From assembly GCF_038002965.1 (NCBI RefSeq), contig NZ_JBBOOE010000001.1, forward strand, positions 2,399,001 through 2,463,000: 64,000 nucleotides of DNA, written 5' to 3'. Both the position numbers and the translations under genes were made by a program. Positions 16,617 through 25,298 of the stretch are shown here, one piece after another. The DNA is from Robertmurraya sp. FSL R5-0851. GTDB taxonomy: Bacteria; Bacillota; Bacilli; Bacillales; Cytobacillaceae. How positions within the stretch are numbered: position 1 is the first letter of the stretch; each line of letters begins with the position of its first letter. The notes beneath the pieces were generated by a model. The model was not told where the DNA came from and searched no databases. It saw only the letters and a program-made list of their open reading frames with translations.

Positions 16617-17212
16617 TTGGAGTGGATTTTTTATCTATACCTGTTAAATACGTTCTTTATGTTATTCATAGCAATTTGGGAAGTTCGTCGGCCAGCCAAA
16701 GCTTTGAATTGGATAGTAATCGTCCTTGTTTTGCCTGTCATTGGTTTCTTACTATATCTTAGCATATCAAATCCCAAGCTTATTCATCGTAAAAGATTGA
16801 CCTCTTCTCATAATGAGTCTGATAAGTTACCTGATACATATAGTGATTCAGCATCGATAATCGCCGATGCTTTAAGGTATTTTACTGTAGGCGGGCTTGG
16901 CTTCGAGTCGGCAAAGTCCAAGCTGGAGTTCAAATCTACCAGTACGACAAAGGAATGATACATGCGAAGGTGTTGACCATCGATGAGGAGATTGCTGCCG
17001 TAGGCTCAGCAAACTATGATATGAGAAGTTTTCGCCTGAATTATGAGGTGTGTCAAGTCGTGTACAGTGCTGATGTGGCAAGGGAACTCACAGAGCAGTT
17101 CGAGAGGGATCTTACTGATTCTGTACCATTAAGAATTGAAAACTTGTTGCAACGATCCCTGACCGAGCGCATTGTTGAACAGGGTGCTCGCGTGCTTTCT
17201 CCATTATTATAA
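16617..17212 (+). pseudogene. cls copy with about 0.9-kb internal deletion
   Basis: The first about 95 codons repeat the intact cls at 1125-2618 (MEWIFYLYLLNTFFMLFIAI, then RKRLTSSHNESDKLPD), including the TTG start and ribosome site. At about 16905-16925 the sequence jumps, at a short AAG homology, to the last about 100 codons (IHAKVLTIDEEIAAVGSANY to the C-terminus) in another frame. The first catalytic motif is lost. Opposite orientation to the intact gene. Confidence 0.88.
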
Positions 17213-17332
17213 GTTGAAAAAACCGGTATTATTTATCTTTCTGATTTTAATTAGCTTACATGTTGTAATATAAATATTTTAAAACATGAGGATTTTTGAA
17301 ATCGAGTGAAATATAAAATGGAGGAATAAATT

Positions 17333-17620
17333 TTGGGTGAAGTTTTTTTGGGTTTACTGACAATCAAAGTCATAGTAGGTTTTGTCACCTTATTTTTTAT
17401 CATTATCATAACCGGTAGAACATCAATCTCTCAGTTAACCCCGTTTCACTTAGTTTTTGTATTAGTGCTTGGAGATTTTTTAGGAAATACCATTTATGAA
17501 AATAAGGTAGGGATTTTTCACTTTTTATATGCCATCGGATTGTGGACGCTTCTCATGTTGGGGATAGAGTTCTTGACTCTAAAAAATAAATCGACACGTT
17601 CTCTCTTATTGGGCATATAA
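17333..17620 (+). pseudogene. DUF421 N-terminal half, truncated copy
   Basis: 95 residues with TTG start after GGAGGAATAAA, almost identical to the partial gene at 1-287 (KVIVGF-VTLFFIIIITGRTS). It ends after LLLGI with a stop where the other copy continues, so the cytoplasmic half is missing. It follows the cls copy, mirroring the order at the left of the window. Confidence 0.75.
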
Positions 17621-17729
17621 TTACATAACTGTGGGTTTTTGGTCATTTAAAATCAGGATAAAATTGGAAGTTATAAAAAATATTCTTATACATCATTCTA
17701 ATAAAGTAAAAATTAAAGGCAGCGTTATT

Positions 17730-17882
17730 TATAACAGTAAAAAATGACGTAAAGACAGGGCTAGCTTCGAAACATTTGCAATCAACAAGCTAAGCAGCTT
17801 TACCAAGAGGCTACACACTCAATCCGTTCTACACAGCGTTGAACCACGCGTTCAACAAATCGAACAAGAAGAACCGCAATAA
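17730..17882 (+). pseudogene. DUF1657 remnant
   Basis: Degenerate sequence aligns with the DUF1657 genes: NDVKTGLAS, then TKQLYQEATHS-like, and in a third frame VEPRVQQIEQEEPQ before the stop at 17880-17882. Part of the centre is deleted and frames are broken. This is the third head copy in the region, on the opposite strand. Confidence 0.65.
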
Positions 17883-18111
17883 GCCCAAGATGGAAGCCAA
17901 GCTTCCCAAGGCAGTACGCAAGGAGCACAAAATCAATAAGGAAATGAGTTTACAAGCAAAAATAATGAACAACAAGTAAGACAACAAAACAAACAAGCCC
18001 AGTCTCATAAAAAAAATAACTGAAGCACACGTTCGTAAAAATTACAATTCTAAGCTTTATGTCGCAACATTCTTGGTATATTACAGAGAGCGAATAAAAA
18101 CTAAGCTTTCT

Positions 18112-18210
18112 TACCAGATCAATGCTTTTCAAATCCTATCATACATAGGGAGATACATGGGAATAAGGTATTCGTTCCATTGGATTTAAAGAGAATTTGG
18201 AATCAATAAA
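18112..18210 (+). pseudogene. tail of the small unknown gene seen at 13180
   Basis: Reads DQCFSNPIIHREIHGNKVFV then PLDLKRIWNQ and stop, matching the end of the frameshifted gene at 13180-13355. The N-terminal half is absent. Confidence 0.45.
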
Positions 18211-18215
18211 AGTTT

Positions 18216-18714
18216 TTAGCAATGAAATATAGCAACCGTTTTGATTATAAGGCTTTCCATTAATTCTTCTAGCTGAGTGGCGCTAAACGCTCCGTCAATG
18301 TGAAGATCATCTAATTTATTCTTTACATCTTGAACAATCTTAGGATCAACAATGTCACGCATGTAAAGAATTGCAACGGTTGTTTTCGTGCGAACGCCTA
18401 CTTTTTTCGTTTCATAAACCATGCTGCTTGATTTGATTCGTTTCCGAATTAACGCCACATTGACTCCCACTTCTTCCACAAATCCATCCTTTGGCCCCCG
18501 TACCGAAAGCATTCGCATCATCTGTACGTTCTTTCAAGCTGCGCGTAATATCTGCTGTTCTACTCATTTTAATTTGCAGGCCTTCATAATGGTTTTCCAA
18601 GAGATTTCGGATGCTATGGGAAATATTTAAGGTAATTTCTTTTTCCTGCATCCCATTGCCAATAGCTCCTGGGTCCATTCTCCCGTGACCAGGATCTAAA
18701 TATAATTTAAACAT
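18216..18714 (-). pseudogene. chimeric remnant: amidase N-terminus joined to GerA-type receptor fragment
   Basis: From the ATG at 18714 (GAGGTGGTG upstream) it reads MFKLYLDPGHGRMDPGAIGN, then LKERTDDANA, the start of an Amidase_3 N-acetylmuramoyl-L-alanine amidase. At about 18510-18500 it passes, out of frame, into VRGPKDGFVEEVGVNVALIR and KTTVAILYMRDIVDP, an internal part of a GerA-family receptor subunit, ending at 18216. Amidase and gerKA-like genes occur in known spoVA2mob transposons, so one deletion fused two neighbouring cargo genes. Confidence 0.75.
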
Positions 18715-18819
18715 TTTACACCACCTCGTACAAATAAAATATGATCGAAGAGTAACGGAGGTATAGGAATTCGTCTGAGATACATATAAAAATAGGTGAT
18801 GATAGGCATTACATTTCAT

Positions 18820-19075
18820 TGAATAAGATGATTTATTTTAAAGCTAAGAAATTTTCCAAATGCGAGACCATATGTATGAGCAGCAATTAATGTTCCATAT
18901 TTTTCGTGGGTCAGGCAAACTCTTGTTCATCTAGACAGTAGGCTGATTGATTATTGATGCTTCTTTCTTAACAAAACACCTAAGTGATTCTCTGTGCATA
19001 TACTGTATCATTACTACAGGATTATGATTAAATACAACTCAATCCATACACAAAATAATCAAGGAGAGGTTAATT
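18820..19075. other. spacer without recognisable gene
   Basis: Between the amidase-GerA remnant and the gene at 19076. Short minus-strand open pieces exist but match nothing I know. Confidence 0.3.
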
Positions 19076-19528
19076 TTGAAAATTCCAAAGACAGCCAAAG
19101 TTAGTATCCCCTTTCCATCCGTATGGGGGATTGATGCTTCTATTGCGGGGAGATCCATTATTAGAGGTATACTTACCATTGATTCCATTGTAGACAACAA
19201 AGTAGTAGGTACAGTTAATTTTCGTGGTATACCTATTCCGATTAATGGGTATTGGGACGAAAGCGCTAAACAAATAAGTTTCGATTCACCATATGCCTCC
19301 TTTTTTGGCAACTTGACAATATTTGATGAGACCGCTATAAGCATTCGGCATTTCATTTTAAGTGGACGGTTTATAATGAAACCTACCTCTTTGCTGGCTG
19401 GTGAATACGGAAATTGGATTGCTACAACCTTTACAACCCGTTTGGGACCTCCCATATATACTAATGTTTTACCACCTGCTGGTGCCTTTTCAGTCTCAAG
19501 TATGCTCTTGGGACAGCAATTGTTTTAA
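19076..19528 (+). CDS. unknown beta-rich protein
   Basis: 150 residues, TTG start after CAAGGAGAGG. Many alternating hydrophobic residues (VVGTVNFRGIPIPINGYWDE, ISFDSPYASFFGNLTIFDET) suggest a beta-barrel or lipocalin-like fold. There is no signal peptide or membrane helix. A terminator follows 17 bp after the stop. I do not recognise a family. It lies inside the transposon, next to the resolvase. Confidence 0.6.
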   Translation: MKIPKTAKVSIPFPSVWGIDASIAGRSIIRGILTIDSIVDNKVVGTVNFRGIPIPINGYWDESAKQISFDSPYASFFGNLTIFDETAISIRHFILSGRFIMKPTSLLAGEYGNWIATTFTTRLGPPIYTNVLPPAGAFSVSSMLLGQQLF

Positions 19529-19545
19529 TTAGACCATGACTTTAT

Positions 19546-19580
19546 AAAAACAACCTTCCTTTGTGACTAAGGTTGTTTTT
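19546..19580 (+). terminator. terminator of the unknown gene
   Basis: AAAAACAACCTT / AAGGTTGTTTTT with an 11-base loop and a T run. Confidence 0.75.
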
Positions 19581-19777
19581 TAAAAGTGTTCTCGAAAAAT
19601 ACAGCCTTGCTTTAAATCTGAGTTTAGCGTATATCTCCGTTAAAATGTACTCGGAACCCTTTGATGATCGTGCCTAGTTAGATAAACAAATATTGATACT
19701 TCCTTATAGAAATAGCCTGCTTGGTTAGGTACGTTGTTTCACAATCCCCGGAAATTTTTAATATAAGTAATGAATGC

Positions 19778-20104
19778 TTATTTTTTTCCTTCCGATAGCT
19801 TTCTATATAAAGAAGCTCTAGATACATTTGTAATTTCACAAATTTGATTTACAGTCATATTTCCTTCTTTATATAGCTTTACTGCATAATTCATTCCTGC
19901 GTGATTTTTATGATATTTCTTTAACCGTCCTTTAAACTTCCCTTCTTTCTTTGCGAGCTCAATTCCTTCACGCTGACGCATACGAATAAGGTCTCGCTCT
20001 AATTGGTTAACACCAGCCATTACCGTAATTAAGAATTGGCTATATGGATTATCTTCTGATAAATCTAGCCATGTATCCTTAAGTGATTTTAAGCTTGCCC
20101 TAGA
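19778..20104 (-). pseudogene. Tn1546-type resolvase, N-terminus deleted
   Basis: The remaining about 107 codons begin in SRASLKSLKDTWLDLSEDNP and include GVNQLERDLIRMRQREGIEL, the long helix, and a C-terminal helix-turn-helix (MTVNQICEITNVSRASLYRK). A normal resolvase is about 185-190 residues; the first about 70, with the catalytic serine, are missing. The break coincides with the transposase break at about 20100, so one deletion removed both N-termini and the res site between the two divergent genes. Confidence 0.88.
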
Positions 20105-22387
20105 ACGACTCGAATACATACGAGGAATGGAATTAGAAACGGTACAAATTAGTCATTTGCATCGCAATCGCCTGTTACAACTATCTCGCTTAGGCTCAAG
20201 ATATGAGCCATATGCATTCCGTGACTTTCAAGAAAATAAGCGATATTCGATATTAACCGTCTATTTATTACATCTTACTCAAGAGTTAACGGATAAAGCT
20301 TTTGAAATTCATGATAGACAAATACTTAGTCTGTTATCAAAAGGCCGTAAGGCTCAAGAGGAAATTCAGAAACAAAACGGTAAAAAGCTGAATGAGAAAG
20401 TTATACACTTTACGAACATCGGACAAGCTTTAATCAAAGCAAAAAAGGAAAAATTAGACGTTTTTGAGGTTTTAGAATCCGTTATCGAATGGAATTCTTT
20501 TGTCTCTTCGGTCGAAGAAGCTCAGGAGCTTGCACGCCCTGCCGACTATGATTATTTAGACTTACTGCAAAAACGATTTTATTCACTTAGAAAATATACG
20601 CCAACGCTATTAAGGGTATTGGAATTTCATTCTACAAAAGCAAATGAGCCACTTTTACAAGCTGTTGAGATTATCCGTGGAATGAACGAATCCGGAAAGC
20701 GAAAAGTGCCTGATAACTCACCTGTGGATTTTATTTCAAAACGTTGGAAAAAGCATTTATACGAGGATGATGGTACAACAATCAATCGTCATTACTATGA
20801 AATGGCTGTTTTAACAGAACTTCGGGAGCATGTTAGGGCAGGAGATGTTTCCATTGTTGGCAGCAGACAATATAGAGACTTTGAAGAATATTTGTTTTCA
20901 GAAGATACATGGAATCAAACGAAGGAGAATACAAGATTATCAGTTAGTTTATCATTCGAGGATTATATGACGGAGAGAACCAGCAGCCTTAACAAAAGGT
21001 TAAAGTGGTTAGCTACCAATTCCAACAAGTTAGACGGGGTTTCTCTTGAAAAAGGAAAGCTGTCAATTGCACGCTTAGAAAAAGATGTTTCAGAAGAAGC
21101 AAAAAAATTTAGTGCAAGCCTGTATCAGATGCTACCAAGAATAAAATTAACCGATTTACTGATGGATATTGCTTATATAACAGGATTTCATGAGCAATTT
21201 ATTCATGCTTCCAATAATCGAAAACCGGATAAAGAAGAAACAATTATTATTATGGCTGCTCTTTTAGGAATGGGAATGAATATTGGTTTAAGCAAAATGG
21301 CTGAAGCAACATGGCTGAAGCAACACCCGGACTTACATATAAGCAATTGGCCAATGTATCACAATGGCGCATGTATGAAGATGCAATGAATAAAGCCCAA
21401 GCCGTATTAGTAAATTTTCATCACAAATTGCAATTGTCCTCCTATTGGGGAGACGGTACAACATCCTCGTCCGATGGTATGAGAATGCAGATAGGCGTTT
21501 CATCGCTACATGCAGATGCAAACCCACATTATGGAACTGGAAAAGGAGCCACCATCTATCGTTTTACAAGTGATCAATTTTCTTCTTATTACACAAAGAT
21601 TATTCATACTAATTCAAGGGATGCGATTCATGTTTTGGATGGTTTGTTACACCATGAGACGGATCTAAATATAGTAGAGCATTATACAGACACAGCTGGT
21701 TACACAGACCAAATATTCGGACTGACCCATTTATTAGGATTTAAATTTGCTCCAAGAATACGAGATTTATCAGACTCGAAATTATTTACAATAGATAAGG
21801 CAAGTGAGTATCCAAAATTAGAAGTCATTTTACGTGGACAAATAAATACAAAGGTCATTAAAGAGAATTATGAGGATGTTTTGCGATTAGCTCATTCTAT
21901 AAGGGAAGGAACAGTTTCAGCATCCCTTATTATGGGGAAATTAGGTTCTTATTCAAGACAAAACAGCTTGGCTACAGCCTTACGTGAGATGGGCCGAATA
22001 GAAAAAACGATCTTTATTTTGAATTATATTTCGGATGAATCATTAAGAAGAAAAATACAAAAAGGATTGAATAAAGGAGAAGCCATGAATGGACTGGCAA
22101 GAGCTATTTTCTTCGGAAAACAAGGAGAGCTTAGGGAACGAACCATACAGCATCAATTGCAAAGAGCCAGTGCCTTAAACATCATTATCAATGCCATCAG
22201 TATCTGCAATACTTTACATCTAACAAAGGCAGTTGAATATCAAAAACGGTCAGGTAGTTTTAATGAAGAATTATTGCACCATATGTCACCTCTAGGTTGG
22301 GAACATATTAATTTACTTGGAGAATACCATTTTAATTCGGAGAAAATGGTCTCGTTAGATTCTTTAAGACCCTTGAAACTTTCTTAA
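20100..22387 (+). pseudogene. tnpA: Tn3-family transposase (Tn1546 TnpA type), N-terminal deletion and frameshift
   Basis: Similarity to Tn1546 transposase starts at ERLEYIRGMELETVQISHLH and continues to the natural end (SEKMVSLDSLRPLKLS). About 245 N-terminal residues, the DNA-binding part, are gone. At 21297-21324 an exact 14-bp tandem duplication shifts the frame between SKMAEAT and PGLTYKQLANVSQWRMYE. The catalytic region (YWGDGTTSSSDGMR, DTAGYTDQIFG, GKLGSYSRQN) is otherwise well kept, implying recent inactivation. The full-length protein is about 990 residues. Confidence 0.93.
21297..21324 (+). repeat. 14-bp tandem duplication in tnpA
   Basis: ATGGCTGAAGCAAC occurs twice without a gap (21297-21310 and 21311-21324). 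Removing one copy restores the transposase frame. Confidence 0.95.
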
Positions 22388-22392
22388 CGTTG

Positions 22393-22818
22393 TTAAAACT
22401 GGGGGAATAGTCGGGGAAATGGGCTTAGCGTTGTAAATCCGCATTTTCCTGACTGTACCCCTTCATGCACATAAAAGATTAAGATATTTCTCTTTTCAAA
22501 TATACTAGAAGAAACCAATTCCATGGTTTCAGTTTTCTTAGCAAATTCCCTAATCCCTTTCTCGATGTCCTTTTCATTTTTGAATTCATAAATAAAAAAG
22601 GGTTTCACACTTAACAGATAACTGCCTGGTGTTACATTTCTTAAATCGGTCCCGAAGCTGTTCCCATGTGGAATATCTGCTTCAACTAATTGAATACCAT
22701 TCTCTTGTAGCGTCTTTACAACGTCTTCTTCCGAAATATGAGAACTATCACTGACCGATTGACAGGAAACCAATAACAAGAGAAAGTATAAACTTAGAAT
22801 CTTTCTCAGTTCACTCAC
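22393..22818 (-). pseudogene. lipoprotein gene truncated by the transposon
   Basis: GTG start after GAGGTGAG. The signal peptide LYFLLLLVSC ends in a lipobox; the domain SEEDVVKTLQENGIQLVEAD ... KRNILIFYVHE is chromosomal. The last 22 residues (GVQSGKCGFTTLSPFPRLFP and two more) are encoded by the transposon terminal repeat and beyond. Similar small lipoproteins occur in Bacillus but the function is unknown. The lost 3' part should lie beyond the left end of the transposon. Confidence 0.75.
22424..22461 (-). repeat. 38-bp right terminal inverted repeat of the Tn1546-like transposon
   Basis: Read inward from 22461 it starts GGGGTACAGTCAGGAAAATG and continues through CGGATTTACAACGCTAAG, matching the Tn1546 end at nearly all positions. 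It lies 36 bp after the tnpA stop. The five bases after it (TTCAT, 22462-22466) would be the target duplication, but the partner is not in the window. Confidence 0.92.
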
Positions 22819-22824
22819 CTCACC

Positions 22825-22950
22825 TCATGATTTCTCACTTCTTCCATTTTGGCAAAAGATAAAATGGTCCTCAGGATTCCAAACATGCAGATGGTCTGCC
22901 AAGTATCCGCGTAGCCACAATACACCGTTTATTCGTTGTAAGGCCGCCAA
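22825..22950 (-). other. possible small gene or gene end upstream of the lipoprotein
   Basis: A 41-codon minus frame (LAALQRINGVLWLRGYLADH, LHVWNPEDHFIFCQNGRSEK) ends just before the lipoprotein start. Its composition looks protein-like but it has no clear start and matches nothing known to me. The rest of 22951-23154 shows no gene. Confidence 0.3.
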
Positions 22951-23154
22951 CCTCAAACTGTTCTGGAGATAAATGTGCAGTGAGGGTATATCTTTTCATT
23001 TGGAATATGCATTTTAAGTCACTCCTTACAAAGGATGAACGGATTTATACTATAATATAGAATAATGACTCAAGAGAGTTTCCAAGCTAGATCTTTACAT
23101 ACGGACTAACTGGGGAATGGTTTCAATTTTTAATAAAGTTACCTTAATGCATAA

Positions 23155-23562
23155 TTATAAAAACAGCATCATACCAGGTGCATCCAATTCTCGGGTTTTA
23201 AAGCCTAGTTTCTGATAAAACTCTTGTTTCCCTTTTGCACAAAATAATTGAACCCACTTGATTCCTTCCTTTTCACATTTGCTTAGCAATTCTTTCATTA
23301 ACTTTTTCCCGATTCCTTGTTTTTGGTGATCAGGATGAATCATGACATCACAAATAAGAGTTTGATATATTCCGTCAGATATTATCCGGCCAAATCCTAT
23401 TAAATTTTTATCATGATAAATAGAAACGGAGTACCAACTGTTGCAAATAGCCGTATATAGTTGGTCATATGTATATAAGCCTTTAGCATTCCATCCAGTT
23501 GTTTGATGCAAACTGATAAAATCTTCCTTTGTAGGACTTAAATCATCGAGTTTAATCTCCAT
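23155..23562 (-). CDS. GNAT family N-acetyltransferase
   Basis: 135 residues. The acetyl-CoA loop is DVMIHPDHQKQGIGKKLMKE (R/Q-x-x-G-x-G/K form) and the C-terminus FYQKLGFKTRELDAPGMMLF is typical of small GNAT proteins of the YitH/YkkB type. ATG after GGGGGAAGG. Cytosolic; substrate unknown. Confidence 0.88.
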   Translation of the reverse strand: MEIKLDDLSPTKEDFISLHQTTGWNAKGLYTYDQLYTAICNSWYSVSIYHDKNLIGFGRIISDGIYQTLICDVMIHPDHQKQGIGKKLMKELLSKCEKEGIKWVQLFCAKGKQEFYQKLGFKTRELDAPGMMLFL

Positions 23563-23598
23563 AAATATCCTTCCCCCATCCTGTAGTACATCTATAAA

Positions 23599-23788
23599 TT
23601 ATTTTTTCAACCCATAACCTTGATAAACTAACTCCCAGTTAAGAGGTCCAGCCATTCTGTTTTCTATTTGTCCCAAAGACTTAAAGCCATATTGTACATA
23701 AAGAGAATGTGCATCTTTTGTAGCCAGTTGGAAACTTGTTCCTTTTAATTTAATTAAATAATTTTTATCTGTAATCATTCTCTGACAT
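23599..23788 (-). pseudogene. second GNAT acetyltransferase with large internal deletion
   Basis: ATG at 23788 after AGGAGG gives MSENDYR and a stop; a shifted frame then reads TDKNYLIKLKGTSFQLATKD and AHSLYVQYGFKSLGQIENRM to a stop at 23599. Start and end match a GNAT gene of about 135-140 codons; the acetyl-CoA-binding centre is missing. Confidence 0.65.
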
Positions 23789-23861
23789 GTATTTACCTCC
23801 TAAATCATATTTGTATATTTATACCATTAATCACATTATTATTCAACTATTCAAAAAAAAG

Positions 23862-23894
23862 AGGACCAAGAATTTTATTTCGGTTTGGTCCTTT
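23862..23894. terminator. bidirectional terminator
   Basis: AGGACCAA / TTGGTCCT with a 15-base loop, preceded by eight A and followed by TTT. It lies between bioY and the GNAT remnant. Confidence 0.6.
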
Positions 23895-24009
23895 ACAAAA
23901 AATATTAAAACTTTATTTACACATTTCGAAACTCATTTACGGTGAGAATAATAGGTAAATAACTTTCCCTAGGATGGACTAAAGCATAAAATACAAATCA
24001 TTAATATTT

Positions 24010-24588
24010 TTAGGCTGATTTTATTTGGTCTTTTTCATCTGAAAACAATAGCCTTGCAGAAATTAATCGGTTTCGAACTATAACACCAATCCACGAAGCA
24101 AGAGAAGCCTTGATTAACCCAACAAGGATGAATGGAGTAAATCCACCTGCAAAAGCAGCTGACCAAGAAAGATCGGCAGCTATCTTTAGCCAAGCTGTGC
24201 CAAATGTCAAAGTAACGAGCATACCAATACTATTTGCAATCACAGCATTCTTGAAGTTGAAGCCTCTTTTTTCCATAAACCATCCGATTATGAAGGCAGT
24301 TGGAAGGAAACCAACTAAATAACCTCCAGTAGGTCCAATAAGCTTTGAAACTCCCCCTGAAAATTCAGCGAATACGGGTACTCCTGCAGAACCAATAATT
24401 AGATATAAAATGACCGATAAGGTTCCATAACGTGAACCCAGGATGGTTGCTGCTAAGCCAATGGCAAGGGTTTGTCCTGTAATTGGAACGAGCGGAAGTG
24501 GAATGGTCATTTGAGCCAATACGCCAATGATTGCAGCAAAAAGTGCGGTCACAATCATCATTCTTAATTTCAGTTGTTCATTTTTCAT
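24010..24588 (-). CDS. bioY: biotin transporter BioY (ECF S component)
   Basis: 192 residues with six membrane spans. Signatures: MTIPLPLVPITGQTLAIGLA, YLIIGSAGVPVFAEFSGGVS, GPTGGYLVGFLPTAFIIG. BioY binds biotin in the membrane and works alone or with the shared ECF energising module. ATG after AAAGGAGAG. A BirA-type operator lies just upstream, fitting repression when biotin is plentiful. Confidence 0.95.
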   Translation of the reverse strand: MKNEQLKLRMMIVTALFAAIIGVLAQMTIPLPLVPITGQTLAIGLAATILGSRYGTLSVILYLIIGSAGVPVFAEFSGGVSKLIGPTGGYLVGFLPTAFIIGWFMEKRGFNFKNAVIANSIGMLVTLTFGTAWLKIAADLSWSAAFAGGFTPFILVGLIKASLASWIGVIVRNRLISARLLFSDEKDQIKSA

Positions 24589-24605
24589 TTGTTTCTCTCC
24601 TTTTT

Positions 24606-24637
24606 ATTGTAAACTAATTTTTATTTTGGTTAACAAT
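24606..24637 (-). promoter_or_regulatory. BirA operator (biotin box) of bioY
   Basis: ATTGTTAAC and GTTTACAAT (minus strand) form an inverted repeat with a 14-base spacer, close to the Bacillus BirA site. It lies 18 bp before the bioY start. Confidence 0.8.
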
Positions 24638-24677
24638 TAAACTTTATTAATATTTTGAAAATTTGTCAACAAAAAAA

Positions 24678-24695
24678 GAGGTGTCAGGTCACCTC
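24678..24695 (-). terminator. short terminator-like hairpin
   Basis: GAGGTG / CACCTC with a T7 run on the minus strand, upstream of the bioY promoter; it would insulate bioY from transcription arriving from the right. Confidence 0.5.
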
Positions 24696-24699
24696 CTAG

Positions 24700-25298
24700 G
24701 ATTTATTTTACATACACCTCAATTATGACTTTTCAAGCTAAACTTCCGTTTGACGTTTATCAAAAAGATATGTCACTCTTCATCCGTGACCGTTACGTTA
24801 TGACATTCAATTAGAATGCGTCCCATCACAGATATGCCACCCTCTTTCTTTATTCCATTCTTTCACAACTGACATCAAAGAACCATTCATCTTATTGCTC
24901 CCCTTAATCCAATATTGCAAAAAAAAGCCAGCATAGGAATAGGGAGAATTCCCCAATCCTATACTGGCATTAAAATCTAGCTTATAAATCTAGACTCCGT
25001 TAACCTTCACATTTTTAGTATTTTTTTAAGATTGTTAGATTCGGGCTCTTAACCTTTATCCTACATAAATATATACTATTTACTTTACACTTTCAAACCA
25101 ATTATCTATCTCTTCTATATTTTTTTAACATTTTGATATCTTTTTCTTTGATATCTTCAGTTTTCCAATTGGGTTCTTCACTATTTTTACTATAAATCCT
25201 AGTAGACTTATTACTAATTACTTAATCAAAAGCATTTCCATTTTATTATTAACTACCTCTATTGTTTTAAAAAATGGCCCCTTCTAACAAAATGCCTC
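24700..25298. other. 600-bp intergenic region with one strong hairpin
   Basis: No intact gene. Minus-strand open pieces near 24780-24900 (NGSLMSVVKEWNKERGWHIC) may be an old gene fragment, not identified. A terminator-like hairpin lies at 24927-24968. The 25000-25290 part is AT-rich without clear signals. Confidence 0.4.
24927..24968 (-). terminator. terminator hairpin
   Basis: GCCAGCATAGGA / TCCTATACTGGC (one mismatch) with an inner GGGA/TCCC pair; on the minus strand it is followed by a T run. Probably terminator of the araC gene or of a lost gene. Confidence 0.6.

Larger units (their letters stand above)
1..22461. mobile_element. Tn1546-like (Tn3 family) transposon carrying spoVA2mob cargo, left end outside window
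   Basis: The right boundary is a 38-bp Tn3-type terminal repeat at 22424-22461, directly after a Tn1546-type transposase gene. Everything to its left looks like transposon cargo: a spoVA2mob-type operon, cardiolipin synthase, DUF421 and DUF1657 genes, amidase and GerA pieces. No second copy of the terminal repeat was found in the window, so the left end lies before position 1 or is lost. Tn1546-like elements carrying spoVA2mob are known from heat-resistant Bacillus spores. Treating the whole stretch as one element is inference from content and the single right end. Resolvase and transposase are both broken, so the element should be immobile unless helped in trans. Confidence 0.75.

Noticed and set aside
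16872..17081. Minus-strand open frame over the cls copy
   Set aside because: Antisense shadow of the deleted cls gene.
22462..22466. TTCAT as proven Tn3 target duplication
   Set aside because: The partner copy is not in the window, so it stays a prediction only.
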